Assembly (NCBI GenBank): GCA_021154065.1
Contig: JAJKJG010000330.1
Span: 1-10,334 of the forward strand
DNA: 10,334 nucleotides
Direction of reading: 5' to 3'
Source of the DNA: Methylobacterium sp.
GTDB taxonomy: Bacteria > Pseudomonadota > Alphaproteobacteria > Rhizobiales > Beijerinckiaceae
Notes under the pieces: generated by a model
What the model was told of the DNA's origin: nothing
Seen by the model: only the letters and a program-made list of their open reading frames with translations
Databases searched by the model: none
Shown here: positions 5,592 to 10,334 of the stretch, one piece after another
Layout: every line of letters begins with the position of its first letter
Numbering within the stretch: the stretch's first letter is position 1
Translations under genes and position numbers: made by a program

Positions 5592-6564
5592 ATGTTGACC
5601 CGCCGTTCCCTGCTCGCCGCTCCCGCCATCCTGACGGCTGCGACGGCGCCGCCGCTCGCTCCCGCCGTCGCTCGCGCGCCGCTGCCGGGCGCGGAGACGC
5701 CGCCGGTCTATCGTTTCAAGGTCGGCGCGTTTTCGGTGACGGCCGTCACGGACGGGACGCTCGGCCTCGGCGCGGAGCTGTTTCCGGCGGCGCAGCAAAA
5801 ATCGCAGGAGGCGGCGCAACTCCTGAGCCAAGCCGCTCTCCCGCCGCAAGGGCCGATCCGGACGTTTGTGAACGCCTACGTGATCAACACCGGCGACCGG
5901 CTTGCGCTGATCGACACAGGGCTGGGGCCGGCGCCCGGCTTCGGCCCCGACCTCGGCCGCTTGCCGAAAAATTTTGCCGCAGCTGGCGTCGACCCGGCGG
6001 CCATCGACGTCGTCGTCCTCACGCATCTTCACCCCGATCACGTCGGCGGCCTCGCGCCGGCTGGCCGGCCGGCCTTTCCGAACGCCCAACTCGTGGTTTC
6101 GGAGGCCGATTACGCTTTCTGGATGGACGAGGGCGTCGCCTCCCGCGCCCCGGCCGACGCGCAGCCGTTTTTCACTTTCGCGCGGGAAGCCTTGAAGCCC
6201 TATGCGGGCCGCATCCGGCGCGTGGGTTCGGGCGAGGCGGTTCCGGGTCTCACGCTGGAAGCCGCGCCCGGCCATACGCCGGGGCATTCGATGGTCCGCG
6301 TCGCGTCCGGTCCATCGCAGCTTCTCGTCTGGGGCGACATCGTTCATGCGGCGGCGCTTCAGTTCCAGCAGCCCGATTGGTCGATCACCTTCGACACCGC
6401 CCCGAACCAGGCCGCCGCCAGCCGCAAGCGCGTGTTCGACCAGGCGGCCGCCGAACCGGCTGCTGGTCGCGGGGATGCACCTGCCGTTCCCCGGCGTCGG
6501 CCATGTGACCCGGCGCGGCGACGGCTATGGTTATGTCCCGCAGTCCTGGCCGAGCGTCGAGTAG
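5592..6564 (+). pseudogene. MBL-fold metallo-hydrolase with Tat signal, frameshifted near 3' end
   Basis: The first 287 residues form a metallo-beta-lactamase-fold enzyme. An N-terminal twin-arginine signal is visible (TRRSLL, then hydrophobic to about residue 28, ending AVARA), so the product is probably exported folded. Metal ligands are HLHPDH (His145, His147, Asp149, His150), His228 or His232 in APGHTPGHS, and Asp249 in WGDIVH. Overall it resembles the methyl-parathion-hydrolase/quorum-lactonase branch; the substrate is unknown. At about 6444-6453 the frame changes. The original frame runs on to 6695 with no family resemblance. The +1 frame gives NRLLVAGMHLPFPGVGHV and then GYGYVPQSW, ending at TAG 6562-6564, exactly what the family ends with. 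It supplies the last metal-binding histidine. One extra base in the run GGCGGCCGCCG explains this. GGAG lies 7 nt before the ATG. It may be a true mutation or a sequencing error. Confidence 0.82.
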
Positions 6565-6587
6565 GCGGGCGCCTTTTTGAAATCGAG

Positions 6588-6609
6588 GCCCTCGGGTCAA
6601 GCCGAGGGC
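6588..6609. terminator. Hairpin between the hydrolase gene and potF (convergent ends)
   Basis: Arms GCCCTCGG (6588-6595) and CCGAGGGC (6602-6609) pair perfectly over 8 bp with a 6-nt loop. It lies between the plus-strand hydrolase stop (6564) and the minus-strand potF stop (6632). Read on the minus strand the stem is followed by a T/A-rich stretch (complement of 6575-6584), which favours a terminator for potF, perhaps working in both directions. Confidence 0.5.
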
Positions 6610-6616
6610 GGGTCGC

Positions 6617-6634
6617 TGAACGCCTTCGCGTTCA
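6617..6634. other. Small hairpin at the potF stop codon
   Basis: TGAACGC (6617-6623) and GCGTTCA (6628-6634) pair over 7 bp with a CTTC loop. The right arm includes the potF stop codon (6632-6634). With the neighbouring 6588-6609 hairpin it makes a double stem at the 3' end of the potF message. Confidence 0.4.
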
Positions 6635-7720
6635 ACGGCCCGTCTTCACCCGCGTCCACAGGCGCGTGATGAGACGCTGGGCCCGATCGTCGTAGGCGGT
6701 ATTGGTGAACAGGCGCTTGAAGGTGGCCTCGTCGGGATAGATGCCCGGATTGTTGAGGATGTCGGGTTTCACGAACGGCTTGGCCGCGAGGTTGCCCGAG
6801 GCGTAGGACACGAAGTTGGTGTTCGCCGCCGCGACCTGCGGGCGCATCATGTAGTCGATGAACGCGTGCGCCTCGGCGACGTTCTTGGCGTCGGCGGGGA
6901 CGGCGAAGGAGTCGAACCACATCAGCGCGCCTTCGCGCGGGATCAGATAGGCGATTTCGACGCCGTTCTTGGCCTCCTCGGCGCGTTTTTTCGCTTGCAA
7001 GATATCGCCCGAGTAGCCGACCGCCAAGCAAATGTCGCCGTTGGCGAGGGCGTTGATGTACTCGGACGAATGGAACTTTTGCACGGCGCCGCGGATGCGG
7101 AACAGGACGTCGCCCGCCCGCTGTAAGTCCTCCTGCCGCTTCGAATCCGGGTTGAGGCCGAGATAGTTGAGCACGCCCGGAAAAACGTCTTCGGGCGCGT
7201 CGAGCATTTGGACGCCGCAGTCCTTGAGCTTCCCGATCAGCTCGGGCTTCAGCACGATGTCCCAGGTGTTGAGCGGCATGTCGCCGAGGCGCTCGCGCAC
7301 CTTTTTCACGTTGACGCCGATGCCGGTCGTTCCCCACATGTACGGGACCGCGTCTTGGTTGCCGGGATCGAAGGCGGCGAGGCGCTGCATGATCTCGGGC
7401 CAGAGATTGGGGAGGTTCGGCAGTTTCGCCTTGTCAAGCTTCTGGAACACGCCCGCCCTGATGAGGCGTTGCAGGAACGGACCCGAGGGCACGACGATGT
7501 CGTAGCCGGACTGGCCGGCCAAAAGCTTGGTCTCGACGATCTCGTTGTTGTCGTAGGTGTCGTAGGTGACGCGGATGCCAGTCTCTTTCGTGAAGTCTTC
7601 CAGCACCTTGGGGTCGATGTAGTCCGACCAGTTGTAGACGTTGACGACGCGCTCCTGGGCGTCGGCGGCGGTCGCAAGCGAGAAGCCGAGCGCGAGCGCG
7701 GCGAGAAGGGGGCGGATCAT
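6632..7720 (-). CDS. potF: Polyamine ABC transporter substrate-binding protein, PotF-like
   Basis: This is a periplasmic binding protein for putrescine or a related polyamine. The 362-residue length matches PotF, and resemblance runs end to end: signal peptide (cleavage near ADA-QE, residues 19-22), YNWSDYI (29-35), GYDIVVPSGPFL, PYMWGTTGIG (126-135), LDAPEDVF (173-180), NPGIYP and a WTRVKTGR end. Cys169 and Cys231 match the disulfide pair of E. coli PotF. By recalled numbering, the ligand residues Trp37, Ser38, Asp39, Asp247 and Asp278 are kept (Trp31, Ser32, Asp33, Asp239, Asp270). Trp244 is replaced by Tyr236 and Phe276 by Trp268, the latter as in the spermidine binder PotD. Specificity is therefore uncertain. 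The ATG at 7720 is the first residue of the signal peptide; GGAG lies about 12 nt upstream. A weak promoter-like pair (TTGTTC, 17 bases, TACATC on the minus strand, 7772-7800) precedes it. No potGHI genes are adjacent in the window. Confidence 0.93.
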   Translation of the reverse strand: MIRPLLAALALGFSLATAADAQERVVNVYNWSDYIDPKVLEDFTKETGIRVTYDTYDNNEIVETKLLAGQSGYDIVVPSGPFLQRLIRAGVFQKLDKAKLPNLPNLWPEIMQRLAAFDPGNQDAVPYMWGTTGIGVNVKKVRERLGDMPLNTWDIVLKPELIGKLKDCGVQMLDAPEDVFPGVLNYLGLNPDSKRQEDLQRAGDVLFRIRGAVQKFHSSEYINALANGDICLAVGYSGDILQAKKRAEEAKNGVEIAYLIPREGALMWFDSFAVPADAKNVAEAHAFIDYMMRPQVAAANTNFVSYASGNLAAKPFVKPDILNNPGIYPDEATFKRLFTNTAYDDRAQRLITRLWTRVKTGR

Positions 7721-7980
7721 CGTAAAAGGATTCTCCGAGTCGGCGAGGTCCCGCGTCGAGGGTGGACGGCAGATGTAGGGGCTCCCTGCGGCGAGAACAA
7801 CACGCGCCGCGCCGCCGGACGCCGCGGCTCTCCCATCCAGCGCGACAGCCCCTCCTGTCTCACTGGGCTTGGTCCGGCGATTCGCGGCGCTGGTCCATCT
7901 CCAGTCGGCAGCGACGGTTCATGGCCCTTTCCCCGAGGCGCTGCGCGGCTCGCCGGGACCGTGATGGCCCCGGCTGTCAA
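7721..7980. other. potF upstream region, apparently non-coding
   Basis: These 260 bases lie between the ydcF-like stop and the potF start on the minus strand. They hold the left arm of a 13-bp inverted repeat (7953-7965), a weak minus-strand promoter-like pair (7772-7777 and 7795-7800) and short GACAG/CTGTC arms (7844-7859). An open frame spanning the gap on the minus strand has no known family, only a TTG start, and an Arg/Pro/Gly composition expected of GC-rich non-coding DNA. I see no RNA gene. Confidence 0.45.
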
Positions 7981-7992
7981 TCACGGTCCCGG
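7953..7992. terminator. 13-bp perfect inverted repeat at the 3' end of the ydcF-like gene
   Basis: CCGGGACCGTGAT (7953-7965) and ATCACGGTCCCGG (7980-7992) are exact reverse complements separated by 14 bases. The right arm holds the last codons and the stop of the minus-strand gene (stop at 7981-7983). The stem would be very stable in the mRNA. No T-tract follows on the minus strand, so it is either a U-poor terminator or a 3'-end stabiliser that also shields potF from upstream transcription. Confidence 0.55.
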
Positions 7993-8778
7993 AAACAGCG
8001 CGTCGATGTGTCCGACCAAACGGTAGCCGATCAGCCCGGCCCATTCTTTGGCCGACAGATCGAGACGCCGCAGTCCCTCGGAGACGAAGGTGAACGTGCG
8101 CCACGCGTCGCTTGGGCCGCGCGTGCGGAAATCCACCGGATAGGCCGTCACCGGAAAGCCCGCCCGGCGGAAGCACCCGACCGCCCGCGGCATGTGCCAG
8201 GCCGAGGTGACGAGAAGCCAGCGCTCGCCCGGCCTCGGCTCGATCAGCCGGCGCGTGTAGACCGCGTTCTCGAAGGTCGTGCGCGACTGGTTCTCGAACA
8301 GAACGCGCTGCCGTGGAATGCCGAGCGCGTCCATGAACCGCGCCAGCGCATCGGCCTCGGGCGCCTCCTCGGTGAGCAAAGTCCCGCCGCCGCCTGAGAA
8401 CACGATTCGGGCGCCCGGATAGCGTCGGGCGAGGTCGGCGAGCGCAATCACGCGCTCACCGGCCTCGTTGACGGTGAGCTGCTCCCGGCCGAACGACTCC
8501 TCGGCCTGCACCGCGCCGCCGAGCACGACGACGCCGTCGACCGCGCGGCCGTCGTCACGGAACGCCGGAAAGCGGTCCTCTAGCGGCAGGATGACCCAGT
8601 TGGCGAGCGGCGACAGGCCGGCGAAGAGCAGCCCGACGACGCCGACAACAGCCAGCCAAGCGCCGAAACGGCGCAGGCGCTTGGTCAACGCGAGCGCTGC
8701 GCCCACCAGCGTCAGGGTCGCCAGAAAGTTGGACGGCGTCGCGAAGAACCAGAACACTTTCGACAGTACGTAGAACAA
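7981..8778 (-). CDS. YdcF/ElyC-family DUF218 inner-membrane protein
   Basis: This 265-residue protein has two N-terminal membrane helices (about residues 8-31 and 39-58) and then a DUF218 domain. Motifs are VVVLGG (83-88), FSGGGG (127-132), ENQSRTTFENA (162-172) and LLVTSAWHMPRA (188-199), with the usual KEWAG near the end (244-248). The topology and length match E. coli ElyC (YcbC, about 259 residues), which affects peptidoglycan and undecaprenyl-phosphate-linked envelope synthesis. SanA and YdcF are other relatives. Which subgroup this belongs to, and its biochemical activity, cannot be settled here. The start is TTG 8778: a strong GGGAGAGG (8787-8794 on the plus strand) sits 8 nt upstream, and the start falls just before the first helix. 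It is divergent from the cupin gene, with 91 bases between starts. The gene end lies inside a 13-bp inverted repeat. Confidence 0.88.
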   Translation of the reverse strand: MFYVLSKVFWFFATPSNFLATLTLVGAALALTKRLRRFGAWLAVVGVVGLLFAGLSPLANWVILPLEDRFPAFRDDGRAVDGVVVLGGAVQAEESFGREQLTVNEAGERVIALADLARRYPGARIVFSGGGGTLLTEEAPEADALARFMDALGIPRQRVLFENQSRTTFENAVYTRRLIEPRPGERWLLVTSAWHMPRAVGCFRRAGFPVTAYPVDFRTRGPSDAWRTFTFVSEGLRRLDLSAKEWAGLIGYRLVGHIDALFPGP

Positions 8779-8786
8779 GGACAGCG

Positions 8787-8794
8787 CCTCTCCC
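8787..8794 (-). promoter_or_regulatory. Ribosome-binding site fixing the TTG start of the ydcF-like gene
   Basis: The minus strand reads GGGAGAGG, then CGCTGTCC, then TTG. This is the strongest Shine-Dalgarno match near the gene and supports the non-ATG start at 8778. Confidence 0.6.
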
Positions 8795-8806
8795 AGGACG
8801 CGGCAT

Positions 8807-8836
8807 TTGGAGCGTCCAGAACCTCGGGTGTAAAAT
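8807..8836 (+). promoter_or_regulatory. Candidate promoter of the cupin gene
   Basis: TAAAAT (8831-8836) matches five of six -10 bases. TTGGAG (8807-8812) matches the TTG of a -35 box, with an 18-base spacer. The surrounding TAAAATAAAG is an A/T-rich island in GC-rich DNA. Transcription would start near 8843, about 27 bases before the preferred ATG at 8870. Confidence 0.4.
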
Positions 8837-8869
8837 AAAGGCTTGAAGGTTCAACAGCGGAGGTTCGCC

Positions 8870-9364
8870 ATGAAGACGATATTGCAACCCTTGGCGATCG
8901 GCCTCATCGCGCTCGCGGGCGCCTCGTCCGGGGCCCTGGCGCAGATCGGGAATGCGCCGGCTCACACGATCGTTTCCTCCCAGGAGATCAAGTGGAGCCC
9001 CGGACCCGCCAGCCTTCCGCCGGGAGCGGAAATGGCGGTCCTGCACGGCGATCCCGCCAAGGAGGGGCTGTTCGTGATGCGGCTTAAGTTTCCGAAAGGC
9101 TATCGCATCGGGCCGCATACGCATCCCACGATGGAAGCCGTGACCGTGATCTCGGGAGCGTTCCGGTTGGGAATGGGAGAAACCGCCGACCTCGGCAAGG
9201 CTCAGGCTTTGCCCGCGGGCAGCTTCTTTGCGATGCCGACGGGAATGGCTCATTACGCCTCGGTCGACGAGGACGCCGTTATGCAGATCAGCACCAACGG
9301 GCCCTGGGGCATCACCTACGTAGACCCGAAGGACGATCCGCGGCAGAAGGCGCGCGTTCAGTAG
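8870..9364 (+). CDS. Secreted single-domain cupin protein
   Basis: The 164-residue product has a Sec signal peptide (MKTILQPL, then hydrophobic, cleavage likely after Ala24 in GALA-QI) and one cupin beta-barrel. Cupin motif 1 is seen in GPHTHPTMEAVTVISG (His83, His85, Glu89). Motif 2 is GSFFAMPTGMAHY, with His128 as the fourth metal ligand. The metal-binding set is therefore complete, and a metal-dependent enzyme or small-molecule binder in the periplasm is likely. The reaction is unknown; similar small secreted cupins are usually annotated only by fold. ATG 8870 was chosen because GGAGG sits 6 nt upstream and the signal peptide starts there. An upstream in-frame TTG (8843) would add nine residues before it. 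The gene stands alone, divergent from the ydcF-like gene and convergent with the RraA-like gene. Confidence 0.87.
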   Translation: MKTILQPLAIGLIALAGASSGALAQIGNAPAHTIVSSQEIKWSPGPASLPPGAEMAVLHGDPAKEGLFVMRLKFPKGYRIGPHTHPTMEAVTVISGAFRLGMGETADLGKAQALPAGSFFAMPTGMAHYASVDEDAVMQISTNGPWGITYVDPKDDPRQKARVQ

Positions 9365-9389
9365 CGGCGCGACCGTTTTCGTAAGCGTA

Positions 9390-9419
9390 GGGCGGCCCCC
9401 GCCGCCCCCGGTTTTCCGG
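9390..9419 (+). terminator. Rho-independent-type terminator after the cupin gene
   Basis: GGGCGGC (9390-9396) and GCCGCCC (9401-9407) pair perfectly over 7 bp with a CCCC loop. A TTTT follows at 9412-9415, itself flanked by CCGG on both sides. It starts 25 bases after the cupin stop. The short T-tract begins four bases after the stem, so efficiency is uncertain. The stem could also serve the convergent minus-strand gene. Confidence 0.55.
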
Positions 9420-9452
9420 TCGCAGCCGGGGACCAAGCCGGGTCTAAAAACC

Positions 9453-10154
9453 TCAGCTCTTGCGCTCGGCCTCGTAGCGCGCCCGCGTCTCGGCGTTTGG
9501 CGGGTAGAGGCCGGGAAGGGGCGCGCCTTTGTCGATTTCCCGCATGATCCAGAGTTCGAGCAACTCCTGCTCCGGTCCCGCCTTGGCGACCTCCTCGGCA
9601 AGCGCCGCCGGGATGACGACCGCGCCGTCGCCGTCCGCCACGATCACGTCGTTTGGAAACACGGCGACTCCGCCGCAGCCGACCGGCTCCTGCCAGCCGA
9701 CGAAGGTCAGGCCCGCGACCGAGGCCGGGGCGGCGACGCCGGCGCACCAGACCGGCAATCCCGTCGCGTCGACGCCGGCCCCGTCGCGCATGGCCCCATC
9801 GGTGACAAGCGCCGCGACGCCGCGCTTCTTCATGCGGGCGCATAGGATGTCGCCGAAGATGCCGGCGTCCTGAACGCCGAGGGCGTCGACGACCGCCACG
9901 CAGCCCTCCGGCATGTCCTCGATGGCCCCGCGGGTCGAGCGCGGGCTCGACCACGACTCCGGGGTCGCGAGATCCTCGCGGGCCGGCACGAAGCGGAGCG
10001 TAAAGGCGGGGCCGACGACCCGCTCGGCTGCGCCGAACATCGGCCGCGGCCCCCGCATCCAGGTGCGGCGGATGCCCTTTTTCAGGAGGATGGTGTGGAT
10101 CGTCCCGGTGGTGGTCGCGCGCAGCGCGTCGGCGACGGCGGTGTCGAGGGTCAT
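9453..10154 (-). CDS. RraA-like class II aldolase (HMG-aldolase family)
   Basis: This 233-residue cytoplasmic protein belongs to the RraA/4-hydroxy-4-methyl-2-oxoglutarate aldolase family. Members are divalent-metal-dependent pyruvate aldolases and oxaloacetate decarboxylases, or, for E. coli RraA itself, an inhibitor of RNase E. The family core GDILCARMKKRGVAALVTDG (101-120) is followed by AMRD, with Arg123 and the metal-binding Asp124. The later segment PVGCGGVAVFPNDVIVADGDGAVVIP (157-182) is also typical. E. coli RraA is about 160 residues. The longer form, with an N-terminal helix region (1-35) and an extended C-terminus, fits the catabolic or uncharacterised RraA-like subgroup better, so I give no gene symbol. 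The keeping of Arg and Asp in the active site suggests an enzyme. ATG 10154 has AAGGA about 10 nt upstream. No aromatic-catabolism genes adjoin it in the window, so its pathway is unknown. Confidence 0.9.
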   Translation of the reverse strand: MTLDTAVADALRATTTGTIHTILLKKGIRRTWMRGPRPMFGAAERVVGPAFTLRFVPAREDLATPESWSSPRSTRGAIEDMPEGCVAVVDALGVQDAGIFGDILCARMKKRGVAALVTDGAMRDGAGVDATGLPVWCAGVAAPASVAGLTFVGWQEPVGCGGVAVFPNDVIVADGDGAVVIPAALAEEVAKAGPEQELLELWIMREIDKGAPLPGLYPPNAETRARYEAERKS

Positions 10155-10219
10155 GGATCGCTGTCCTTGTCCAGGCCGGACGCAAGGGAGGGCGCGGCGT
10201 CAGGGCCGATCGCGGGTTC

Positions 10220-10253
10220 GGCCAGCTATAACGCGCTTGCCTCTGCGCTGGCC
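10220..10253. repeat. 7-bp inverted repeat upstream of the RraA-like gene
   Basis: GGCCAGC (10220-10226) and GCTGGCC (10247-10253) are exact reverse complements with 20 bases between. A TTATAG sequence on the minus strand (10226-10231) lies just inside one arm and could be part of a -10 box. No convincing -35 box was found at the right distance. A regulator-binding site is possible. Confidence 0.35.
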
Positions 10254-10334
10254 AGGGGGCGACGGAGGAGCCTCCACTGCCCATTGGAGAAGTTGTCCGC
10301 CGGGATCTTCTGCGGATTTGAGACTCGGCTGATA

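Noticed and set aside
5211..6347. A 378-codon minus-strand open frame opposite ptsN and the hydrolase gene
   Set aside because: It crosses two convincing plus-strand genes, has low-complexity Arg-rich composition and no domain motif.
5592..6695. The unshifted 367-residue reading of the hydrolase as the true product
   Set aside because: Its last 80 residues lose all family resemblance and run through the intergenic hairpin into potF antisense, while the +1 frame supplies the expected ending.
7717..7980. An 87-codon minus-strand frame filling the potF upstream gap
   Set aside because: It has a TTG start with no ribosome-binding site, overlaps the potF start and the 13-bp inverted repeat, and matches no known protein.
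8555..9601. A 348-codon minus-strand frame spanning the divergent region and the cupin gene
   Set aside because: It overlaps the ydcF-like gene in another frame and the whole cupin gene in antisense; no family is visible.
9358..10284. A 308-codon minus-strand frame over the RraA-like gene
   Set aside because: It is an alternate frame of a clear RraA-like coding sequence, almost entirely Arg/Gly/Pro.
1..10334. CRISPR arrays, insertion sequences, tRNA or rRNA genes, phage or toxin-antitoxin genes
   Set aside because: I saw no regularly spaced repeats, terminal inverted repeats with a transposase, tRNA-like cloverleaf or characteristic proteins.

Overview
This is a GC-rich (roughly 65% by eye) chromosomal window with the gene order of an alphaproteobacterium, most likely of the order Hyphomicrobiales (Rhizobiales). 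The evidence is the run rnd - lptC - lptA - lptB - rpoN - ptsN, the short RNase D, the LptB with a long N-terminal extension, and a sigma-54 with an intact RpoN box. I cannot name the genus from the sequence.

Layout. (1) 1-435: 3' part of ribonuclease D, cut by the window edge. (2) 528-3139: lptC, lptA and lptB, the periplasmic-bridge and ATPase genes of lipopolysaccharide export. lptC and lptA overlap by 4 bp, and lptB follows 12 bp after lptA in the same frame. (3) 3271-4818: rpoN (sigma-54), with its own candidate promoter. (4) 4819-5082: an intergenic region with a strong hairpin, a second imperfect inverted repeat and a good -24/-12 (sigma-54 type) promoter match. The hibernation-factor gene hpf, often found here, is absent. 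(5) 5083-5547: ptsN (EIIA-Ntr). (6) 5592-6564: a Tat-exported metallo-beta-lactamase-fold hydrolase of the methyl-parathion-hydrolase/lactonase type, broken by an apparent +1 frameshift near its 3' end. (7) Minus strand, 6632-7720: a PotF-like polyamine-binding protein without its transporter genes. (8) Minus strand, 7981-8778: a YdcF/ElyC-type DUF218 membrane protein. (9) Plus strand, 8870-9364: a small secreted cupin. (10) Minus strand, 9453-10154: an RraA-like class II aldolase, followed by upstream DNA to the window edge.

The left half is conserved core biology: envelope LPS transport next to nitrogen-related regulation (sigma-54 and EIIA-Ntr). The right half is a loose set of single metabolic or envelope genes in mixed orientation with hairpins at their ends. 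I found no mobile element, CRISPR array, tRNA, rRNA or phage gene, and nothing that clearly amounts to a new multi-gene system. The points most worth a second look are the sigma-54 promoter match in front of ptsN, the missing hpf, the frameshifted hydrolase, the altered ligand-pocket residues of the PotF-like protein, and the LptA tail repeat with the unusual LptA/LptB junction.
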